Notes under the pieces: generated by a model
The model's database searches: none
Told to the model about the DNA's origin: nothing
The model's input: the letters and a program-made list of their open reading frames with translations, nothing else
Made by a program: the position numbers and the translations under genes
Assembly (NCBI GenBank): GCA_024742405.1
Contig: JANSYP010000001.1
Location: forward strand, 1,488,001-1,552,000
Direction: 5' to 3'
Source: Paracoccaceae bacterium
GTDB lineage: Bacteria; Pseudomonadota; Alphaproteobacteria; Rhodobacterales; Rhodobacteraceae
Length of the DNA: 64,000 nucleotides
Shown here: positions 55,082-64,000 of the stretch, piece after piece
Numbering within the stretch: position 1 is the stretch's first letter
Layout: the number at the start of each line of letters is the position of its first letter

Positions 55082-55375
55082 TCAGCAGTCTCCCGAGGGC
55101 AGCATCGTGACGTCTGAATAGCGGCCTTGGGACGTGGTGATGCGGGCGCAGGCGCCGGTTTCCCGATTGAACCAGAAGGCCGTCAGCCCTTCGGTGCGGA
55201 CAAGCTCATAGCCGAGATTCTGAATGCCCATCTCGGCCTGTCCGGCGCGCGCGCCTTCGAAGGACGCGAGATCGGCGGCTTCGTCCATTGCTAGAGGCCC
55301 CGGCGCAGTCGACGTCGCATCACATGCCGCAAGAGCGCAGAGGGTGACCCCTGCAAGATAAATGGTCGTTCTCAT
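55082..55375 (-). CDS. Small putative lipoprotein
   Basis: A 97-aa protein with a lipobox (TLCALAAC, Cys 18), so it is probably lipid-anchored. The mature domain has two further Cys (GACARITTS and SGDC) and an FWFNRETGACA strand. GAGGGA lies 7 nt before the ATG at 55375. Similar small lipoproteins are common in Rhodobacterales; function unknown. Confidence 0.78.
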   Translation of the reverse strand: MRTTIYLAGVTLCALAACDATSTAPGPLAMDEAADLASFEGARAGQAEMGIQNLGYELVRTEGLTAFWFNRETGACARITTSQGRYSDVTMLPSGDC

Positions 55376-55540
55376 AGTCTGGTCCCTCGTTTCACCCCTC
55401 TCGTACGGGCTTCCGTCAAGATGCATCACGCGGGATTTCGCGCAAGCCTAACGCAACCGGAGCACCCGCGGCCTTTGGCGCGGCGTGGGCCGGCTGAGTG
55501 AACTGTCCCCGGCGGATCTGGGACATGTGAGCAGGATCCA

Positions 55541-56225
55541 ATGACACGCATGCTCACCACACTGTTTGTCGACCTTCCGGCGACGGGTCTGTCGGCCATG
55601 GCATCGCTCGGGACGGACGCGTCCGATGCCTGCATCGACCGGTATCTCGCCATCGGGGGGGGCCAGACGCGCAGGGCAGCGGGTATTTGCAAGCCGGGGC
55701 GCTGGTCAAGCTGCGCGACGCCGGTGGGACGGTTTGGCGTTGCATCGCCTGTTCGGACGGACCGGTGGGGGGAATTGAGCGTCGCCGGTGCGGCCGATGA
55801 TGGCTGAGGCGCAAAGGCGGGACTGGCGCCCTCAGGCGGAACGGTAACCGAACGCGGTCAGTTTCAGCCCGAGGCAACCGGGGCGGAAGTGAACAGTGTG
55901 CTGGCTGCGAGCAGGTCGATTCGCAACCCGCTCGGGGGCGCGCGACGGATAGATTCTCGATGTGCGGTTGGCCGCCGAAACCCCTGCTTTGGAACACGAG
56001 ATCTTCACTCCGGATGGATCTCCCCTTCGGGATATGGTTGGTCCCGCACAGGAGCATTGCGGAAACCTCTGGCAATCGGGCGACTATGTCGTTGAGATCG
56101 TCGATCGCGGCGACTGCCCCGAACCCTATGACGTGATCATCGGGATCGAGCTAGCGGCTGACGCAAGGTCGACCCCGGACGGCCGGATCTTGCAAGCAGC
56201 GTTCCGGTGCGCCGGAGAGGGTTAA
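55541..56225 (+). pseudogene. Multi-lesion remnant of a secreted protein
   Basis: No single frame is coding throughout, but protein-like pieces follow each other on the plus strand. From 55541 a frame runs to a G8 run (55655-55662), where a neighbouring frame takes over (GYLQAGALVKLRDAGG, TVWRCIACSDGPVGG). At a G6 run (55775-55780) the first frame returns (GELSVAGAADDG) and meets TGA at 55805. After about 55905 a third frame gives LRAGRFATRSGARDG, a TAG at 55950, then ILDVRLAAETPALEHEIF and YVVEIVDRGDCPEPYDVIIG to 56225. The C-terminal part resembles beta-sandwich domains with an SGDYVVEI-type strand. Interpreted as one decayed gene; sequencing errors in the G-runs could explain two of the lesions. 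Confidence 0.5.
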
Positions 56226-56243
56226 CCGTAGGACTGCGCGCCC

Positions 56244-56273
56244 AAAAAAAAAACGCCCGCACAAGGCGGGCGT
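56244..56273 (-). terminator. Intrinsic terminator on the minus strand
   Basis: A stem of 7-8 bp (56266-56272 with 56254-56260, loop 5 nt) followed on the minus strand by ten T residues (56253-56244). On the plus strand the run is A before the stem, so it works only for minus-strand RNA. Confidence 0.8.
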
Positions 56274-56320
56274 AAGTCATTGAGGCAGGTTTCATACAGG
56301 CAAGAAACCTATCGAGCAGT
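56244..56320 (-). ncRNA. Candidate small RNA
   Basis: On the minus strand an intrinsic terminator (8-bp GC-rich stem ending in ten U) is preceded by a 7-bp hairpin (arms 56304-56310 and 56287-56293). Upstream on the same strand there is a promoter-like pair: TTGGAG at 56355-56350 and TATATT at 56332-56327, 17 bp apart. That would give an RNA of roughly 77 nt starting near 56320. No minus-strand gene lies upstream within 4.7 kb, so the terminator is not ending a known transcript. The 5' end is a prediction. An imperfect larger repeat (56279-56285 with 56323-56329) flanks the inner hairpin. Confidence 0.45.
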
Positions 56321-56423
56321 GACCTCAATATAGGCAATGAGTGAACGCGCTCCAAGCCAAAAGTTTGAAATGTCATCAATCTCTGGTAGCGCAGAGAAAA
56401 CAAGAGCAGAGCAGGACCCTCCC

Positions 56424-58238
56424 ATGACCCCGACCCTTGCGACGATTGCGGTCTGTCTGGGGCTGTCGGTCGCCGCCCTCGTGACGGCCCGGCCCGCAGC
56501 CGCTGAGCCCGCCCATGGCATAGCTATGTATGGTGACCCCGCGCTCCCACCGGATTTTGTGTCACTCCCTTATGCGAACCCTGACGCGCCCAAGGGCGGA
56601 CGCATCGTTTTCGGCGAGCGCGGCGGCTTCGACAGCCTCAACCCCCACATCCTCAAGGGGCGCGCGCCCTACCCGCTCCGCGGGCTGATCTTCGAGTCGC
56701 TTATGGGGCGAAGCTGGGACGAACCCTTCACGTTGTACGGTCTTTTGGCCGAATCGGTGGAGACCGGTCCGAATCGCGAATGGGTGGAATTCACCCTGCG
56801 GCCGGAGGCGCGATTCTCCGATGGCACACCCGTGACCGTCGAAGACGTGATCTGGTCCTACGAGACGCTCGGCGAGGAAGGCCACCCGCGGTTCCATGCC
56901 TCCTGGTCGAAGGTCGACCGGATCGAACCTGTGGGCGAGCGCACGGTGCGCATCACCTTCAACACGCCGGACCGGGAACTGCCGCTGATCATGGGGCTGC
57001 GTCCGATCTTTCAAAAGGCACAATTCGAGGGGCGTGATTTCGCCGAAAGCTCGATGATCCCTCCAATCGGCACGGCACCATACGTTGTGGCCGATGCGGA
57101 TCCCGGACGCCGGGTCACGTTGCGCCGAAATCCCGATTACTGGGGCAACGATCTGCCCTTCAATGCCGGACGGCACAATTACGACGAGATCCGGCTGGAG
57201 TTCTTTGCCGATGCCGGAGTGATCTTCGAGTCACTAAAGGCCGGTGAAATCACGACGTTCCGCGAAGGTAACCCCGCTCGCTGGGCCGACAGCTATGATT
57301 TTCCGGCCGTGACGACGGGCGCAGTCGTCAAATCCGAGATTCCCCATGAACGTCCCACCGGCATCAACGGGCTGGTCATGAACACCCGCCTGCCGGTGTT
57401 CCAGGACTGGCGGGTGCGCGATGCGGTAATCCATGCCTTCAATTACGAGTTCATCGCTCAGACCCAGACCGGCGGGGGCGATCCGCGCATCGGCTCATAC
57501 TATGCCAACTCGGTCCTCGGCATGCGCGACGGTCCAGCCGAGGGCAAGGTACGCGCACTGCTGGAGCCCTTTGCAGATGAGCTTCTGCCCGGCGCGCTGG
57601 AGGGTTACGCACTGCCCGAAGGTGATGGGACGGAACGCAACCGCCGCAACATCCGCACCGCGCTCGCGCTGCTGGAGGAGGCCGGCTGGACCCCGGTGAA
57701 CGGAGAGATGCGCAACGCCGCGGGCGAGCCGCTGACCTTCGAGATCCTGCTGCGCCAGGGTGCGATCGAACATCAGGCCATCATCAACATCTTCGTCCAG
57801 GCATTGCAGCGGCTGGGGATCACGCCGACCATTACCACCGTGGACAACGCGCAATACACCGAGCGGACCAACGCCTATGACTTCGGGATGGCATTCTACC
57901 AGCGCGCACTTTCGCTGAGCCCGGGCAACGAGCAGTATCTCTACTGGGGATCGCGCGGGGTGACAGAGCCGGGCAGCCGCAACTGGATGGGCATGGACAG
58001 CCCCGCCGCCGAGGCAATGATCGACGCCATGCTTAATGCCGAGGATCAGGACGGGTTCGTCGCCGCGGTGCGCGCGCTCGACCGGGTGCTGACGACGGGA
58101 CGCTATGTGATCCCCCTGTGGTATTCCGACGTCTCGCGGATCGCTCATGCGTCGGACCTGCGCTATCCGGATGTGCTGCCGATCTACGGCGACTGGATCG
58201 GCTGGCAGCCGGATGTGTGGTGGTACGAGCCGGACTGA
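56424..58238 (+). CDS. Extracellular solute-binding protein family 5 (peptide/YejA-like)
   Basis: A 604-aa periplasmic binding protein. Signal peptide about residues 1-27 (VCLGLSVAALVTARPAAA, then EPAHGIAMYG). SBP_bac_5 motifs: GGRIVFGERGGFDSLNPHI, VEFTLRPEARFSDGTPVTVEDV and RNPDYWGNDLPFNAGRHN, the last typical of the YejA-like branch. ATG at 56424 has AGGA upstream. No permease or ATPase genes follow, so it is an orphan receptor or its partners lie elsewhere. YejA-type receptors bind oligopeptides. Confidence 0.9.
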   Translation: MTPTLATIAVCLGLSVAALVTARPAAAEPAHGIAMYGDPALPPDFVSLPYANPDAPKGGRIVFGERGGFDSLNPHILKGRAPYPLRGLIFESLMGRSWDEPFTLYGLLAESVETGPNREWVEFTLRPEARFSDGTPVTVEDVIWSYETLGEEGHPRFHASWSKVDRIEPVGERTVRITFNTPDRELPLIMGLRPIFQKAQFEGRDFAESSMIPPIGTAPYVVADADPGRRVTLRRNPDYWGNDLPFNAGRHNYDEIRLEFFADAGVIFESLKAGEITTFREGNPARWADSYDFPAVTTGAVVKSEIPHERPTGINGLVMNTRLPVFQDWRVRDAVIHAFNYEFIAQTQTGGGDPRIGSYYANSVLGMRDGPAEGKVRALLEPFADELLPGALEGYALPEGDGTERNRRNIRTALALLEEAGWTPVNGEMRNAAGEPLTFEILLRQGAIEHQAIINIFVQALQRLGITPTITTVDNAQYTERTNAYDFGMAFYQRALSLSPGNEQYLYWGSRGVTEPGSRNWMGMDSPAAEAMIDAMLNAEDQDGFVAAVRALDRVLTTGRYVIPLWYSDVSRIAHASDLRYPDVLPIYGDWIGWQPDVWWYEPD

Positions 58239-58281
58239 GCCCGCCTTGCAACGGCCGTGCTGATTGCCTAGCCCGAACGCT

Positions 58282-59817
58282 ATGCGCTCCGTCGTCGATA
58301 CCGGTCCCTTTCCGCCCTGCCCCGCGCCGTTCAACCTCACGGCCCACGTGCTGGCCCATGCCGATCGGCTGGCAAACAAGACCGCCTTGGCGGTGGTGGA
58401 CCCGAACGTCGTGGAGCGGTGGAGCTACGCCCGGTTGAACCGCGCGGTGCTCGGCGCGGCGGGCGGTCTGCAGGCGATGCGTCTGCCGACCGGCGCACCC
58501 GTGCTCATGCGGATCGGCAATGCGGTGGAGTTTCCGCTGGCCTTTCTGGCGTGCATCGCCGCGGGACTGATGCCGGTGCCGACCTCTGCCCAACTCACCG
58601 GGCCCGAGATCACGGCGATGGCGCGCCAGATCGCACCCGCCCTGATCCTGGCTGCACCCGGAGTCGCCCTTCCCGAAGCCCCGGCATGCCCGGTGATCGA
58701 CATGAAAGCGTTCGTCGCGATGGAGGCCCACGCGCCCGCCAGCCCGGTGCTGGGTGACCCGGACCGACCCGCCTACATCGTTTTCACCTCTGGAACCTCC
58801 GGGCGGCCGCGCGCCGTCATCCATGCGCACCGGGCGATCTGGGCACGGCGGATGATGCGAGAGGGATGGGACGGGCTGAGCGCGGCAGATGCCATGTTCC
58901 ACGCCGGTGCGCTCAACTGGACCTTTACACTCGGCACCGGCCTGCTTGATCCCTGGAGCGTGGGAGCCACGGCGCTGATCACGTCCGAAGGCACCGCCTC
59001 GAGCGCCCTGCCCGGGCTGATCAGCCACCATGGGGCTACGATCTTTGCCGCCGCCCCCGGCATCTACCGGCAGATGCTGAAGGCCCCAATGCCTGCTTTG
59101 CCAAAACTGCGCCACGGGCTCTCTGCGGGCGAGAAACTGCCCGAGGCGGTGCGTACGGCTTGGCATAGCGCCACAGCGCTCTCGATGCATGAGGCGTTCG
59201 GGATGTCGGAGTGCTCGACCTTCCTGTCCGGCAGCCCGGCGCGTCCCGCGCCTTCGGGCAGTTCAGGCTATGCCCAGCCTGGTCGACATCTCGCGCTGAT
59301 CGGTCCCGACAATACACCCGTGCCGCGTGGAAAGCCCGGCACCATCGCCGTGCATCGCAGCGATCCGGGCCTGATGCTGGGGTACCTTGGTGCGGAAGCC
59401 GAAACCCGGGCGCGCTTTACCCCCGACGGCACCTGGTTTCTCACCGGCGATCAGGCCGTGATGGCCAAGGACGGTGCAATCACCTATCTGGGCCGCGGTG
59501 ACGATATGCTGAATGCGGGCGGCTTTCGCGTCTCGCCACTGGAGATCGAACGTGCATTCGCGACTCATCCCAGCATCGACGAGGCCGCCGCCGTCGAGAT
59601 CGCGGTCAAGGCGGATGTCCGCGTGATTGCGCTTTTCTATACCGGCCCAGAGACCCTGGACGACGGCCAACTCCTTGCATTTGCGGCTGGGCGGATCGCG
59701 CGCTACAAGACGCCTCGGCTGTTCCGGCACTGTGCCGCACTGCCCCGTAACCCGAACGGAAAACTCGCCCGGCGACGCCTGCGCGAAGAACATGAGGCGC
59801 GCCATGGTATCGCTTGA
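58282..59817 (+). CDS. AMP-binding acyl-CoA synthetase
   Basis: A 511-aa adenylate-forming enzyme. P-loop YIVFTSGTSGRPRAVIHAH, the A5-type MHEAFGMSECSTFLSG, GTWFLTGDQAVM, the hinge GRGDDMLNAGGFRVSP, and the C-terminal catalytic Lys in RNPNGKLARR. It activates a carboxylic acid to a CoA thioester; the acid is not predictable, benzoate-like or medium-chain being common for this branch. Start ATG at 58282 chosen over an upstream TTG; the ribosome-binding site is weak. Its end overlaps the next gene by 14 bp. Confidence 0.88.
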   Translation: MRSVVDTGPFPPCPAPFNLTAHVLAHADRLANKTALAVVDPNVVERWSYARLNRAVLGAAGGLQAMRLPTGAPVLMRIGNAVEFPLAFLACIAAGLMPVPTSAQLTGPEITAMARQIAPALILAAPGVALPEAPACPVIDMKAFVAMEAHAPASPVLGDPDRPAYIVFTSGTSGRPRAVIHAHRAIWARRMMREGWDGLSAADAMFHAGALNWTFTLGTGLLDPWSVGATALITSEGTASSALPGLISHHGATIFAAAPGIYRQMLKAPMPALPKLRHGLSAGEKLPEAVRTAWHSATALSMHEAFGMSECSTFLSGSPARPAPSGSSGYAQPGRHLALIGPDNTPVPRGKPGTIAVHRSDPGLMLGYLGAEAETRARFTPDGTWFLTGDQAVMAKDGAITYLGRGDDMLNAGGFRVSPLEIERAFATHPSIDEAAAVEIAVKADVRVIALFYTGPETLDDGQLLAFAAGRIARYKTPRLFRHCAALPRNPNGKLARRRLREEHEARHGIA

Positions 59818-60436
59818 TATCTTCTCCGACCCGATCTGTCCCTGGTGCCTGATCGGAAAAACCAAACTCGACCGGGCGCTTGCCGGGCATGAGCAGGTTT
59901 TCACCATTCGATGGCATCCATTTCAGCTCAACCCCGACATGCCGCGAGAAGGGATGGACCGGCAGGCCTATCTCGACGCCAAGTTCGGCGGGCGCGAACG
60001 GGCTGACGAGGTCTATGGCGGTATCGCCGCGGCCGCCGCGGAGGCCGGGGTGGAGATGGACCTCGATGCGATCACGCGCACACCCAACACGCTCGACGCA
60101 CACCGCCTGATCCATTGGGCCGAGGTCGAAGGCGCCCAGGGCGCAGTCGTCGACGCGCTCTTCGAAGCTTATTTCCGCGAAGGCCGTGATATCGGGGACC
60201 AGGACGTTCTGGCGGACATCGCGGACGGAGTCGGCATCGATGCCGCCTTGATCCACCGTCTGCTCGAAGGCGAAGCCGATCTCGATGAGATCCGCAAACG
60301 CGACGACACGGCGCGCGAGATGGGCCTGACGGGCGTTCCGACCTTCATCGTGGCTGGAGAGCACGCGGTCCCCGGCGCGCAACCCACGGAATTGTGGGCG
60401 AAAGTCATCGACGAAATCATGGCCGCTGCTACCTGA
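59804..60436 (+). CDS. DsbA-family oxidoreductase (FrnE-like)
   Basis: A 210-aa cytoplasmic thioredoxin-fold protein. The active site is DPICPWCLIGK near residue 9, followed by the helical insertion and the cis-Pro segment GVPTFIVAGEHAVPGAQ. ATG at 59804 has GAGG 6 nt upstream and lies within the end of the acyl-CoA synthetase gene. FrnE-like proteins act as disulphide oxidoreductases or in polyketide and stress pathways. Confidence 0.88.
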   Translation: MVSLDIFSDPICPWCLIGKTKLDRALAGHEQVFTIRWHPFQLNPDMPREGMDRQAYLDAKFGGRERADEVYGGIAAAAAEAGVEMDLDAITRTPNTLDAHRLIHWAEVEGAQGAVVDALFEAYFREGRDIGDQDVLADIADGVGIDAALIHRLLEGEADLDEIRKRDDTAREMGLTGVPTFIVAGEHAVPGAQPTELWAKVIDEIMAAAT

Positions 60437-60442
60437 CCCTGC

Positions 60443-60991
60443 ATGGTGGTTGGCGATTTACTTCTCGGGCTCGGAGCAGCAGCGCTTTGGGTGGCGATCC
60501 TGCTCTGGTCGGACCGGCAGAGTGCGCGGCGGCTCTGGCCGCCCCATCGGGGCCGCGTGACCACTGCGGCCTGGGCCTGGGCTCTGACGATCGCGATCTA
60601 TGTCGGTCAGATCGGTGCGGGCGCCGAGCAGTGGAACGCGTTCGGCTGGCCCGCCTGGCTGCGCCACGGGGTCGGCGGCGGGCTGTCGATTTTGGGCAGC
60701 CTTTATCAGAGCTGGGGCGTCGCGGTACTGGGGCTCAAGGGCACCAGCGGCTGGCCGGTTTCGCTGGCCACGACCGGCCCCTATGCCCAGACGCGCCATC
60801 CGCAGTATCTGGGTCAGGTCGCCACCTTTATCGGTATCGCGATCTGGTCCGCGAGCCCGGCAGCCTGGGTGATCGGCATCGCCGGGTGCGCGGCGCTCAT
60901 CCTCGCCGCGCGGGTCGAGACCCGGCATCTCGCACGGACCGCGCCGGGCCATGGTGACTGGGCCAAGCGGGTGCCGGGCGTGCTGTCCTGA
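60443..60991 (+). CDS. Membrane methyltransferase, isoprenylcysteine methyltransferase/PEMT-like
   Basis: A 182-aa polytopic membrane protein with about four to five helices. The cofactor motif is visible as TTGPYAQTRHPQYLGQ (the G-P-Y-x-x-x-R-H-P signature) and a C-terminal EtRHLar-type pair appears as ETRHLARTAP. It is 6 bp downstream of the FrnE-like gene, so co-transcribed. The methyl acceptor is unknown. Confidence 0.82.
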   Translation: MVVGDLLLGLGAAALWVAILLWSDRQSARRLWPPHRGRVTTAAWAWALTIAIYVGQIGAGAEQWNAFGWPAWLRHGVGGGLSILGSLYQSWGVAVLGLKGTSGWPVSLATTGPYAQTRHPQYLGQVATFIGIAIWSASPAAWVIGIAGCAALILAARVETRHLARTAPGHGDWAKRVPGVLS

Positions 60992-61048
60992 GAGGCGATG
61001 CCCTGAGCGATCGTCTCTTGAAGCAAGCATGTTAGACGTGCCGCACGC

Positions 61049-64000
<2,952 letters not shown>

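Overview
The window is a contiguous piece of a high-GC chromosome from an alphaproteobacterium, most likely a Rhodobacterales (Roseobacter-group) species. The signs are the tail end of a gene-transfer-agent (GTA)-type structural cluster directly before cysE, a class II (plant-type) DAHP synthase, a phoR-pstSCAB-phoU-phoB locus, a tamA-tamB pair with an alphaproteobacterial-style long TamB, and an ISNCY-type transposase remnant. Spacing is tight, with many 4-bp ATGA start/stop overlaps. The assignment rests on gene content and recalled family knowledge; no database search was run.

Layout. 1-2005: 3' end of a GTA/phage-like host-specificity tail protein and a DUF2793 protein. 2063-6746: cysE, an FtsB/DivIC-like protein, class I fructose-bisphosphate aldolase, pgk and a cytoplasmic/periplasmic cyclophilin pair. 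6875-13623 (minus): a branched-chain-amino-acid-type (HAAT) ABC transporter operon with two unknown small genes in the middle and a fluoroacetate-dehalogenase-like hydrolase at its end. 13800-18245: periplasmic sugar dehydrogenase, GlxA-type regulator, DAHP synthase, PAS protein. 18488-21731: yicC-gmk-gamma carbonic anhydrase-like-PLP enzyme operon. 21700-29359: orphan 126-aa protein and the phosphate regulon. 29531-36530: VOC protein and tamA/tamB. 36531-38815: a lower-GC, gene-poor scar holding a stand-alone EF-Tu domain III-like protein and a heavily damaged ISNCY transposase.

38816-46255 (minus) is a compact eight-gene catabolic/transport operon: solute-binding protein, ATPase, permease, cytosine-deaminase-like amidohydrolase, FAD oxidase, two flavodoxin-fold NAD(P)H oxidoreductases and a creatininase-family hydrolase. 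A divergent RidA-like gene sits opposite. Its gene content suggests uptake and breakdown of a cyclic nitrogen compound, but I recognise no characterised pathway with this set. It is the best candidate here for an undescribed system. 46913-53963: aroQ, an OmpW-like porin, tsf and rpsB, pseudouridine kinase/glycosidase, DUF502 and patatin. 54196-64000: 3-hydroxybutyrate dehydrogenase, a small lipoprotein, a multi-lesion pseudogene, a candidate small RNA, a family 5 solute-binding protein, an acyl-CoA synthetase, a FrnE-like DsbA protein, a membrane methyltransferase and the 3' part of mfd.

Sub-gene-scale signals include: (i) all three ABC operons carry a strong 11-13 bp hairpin exactly between the solute-binding-protein gene and the next transporter gene; (ii) a Pho-box-like array of 11-bp-phased repeats precedes pstS; (iii) a minus-strand intrinsic terminator at 56244-56273 has no minus-strand gene feeding it, suggesting an unannotated sRNA; (iv) the transposase remnant can be read continuously only if a 73-bp segment is re-inverted. 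No rRNA, tRNA or CRISPR array was found.
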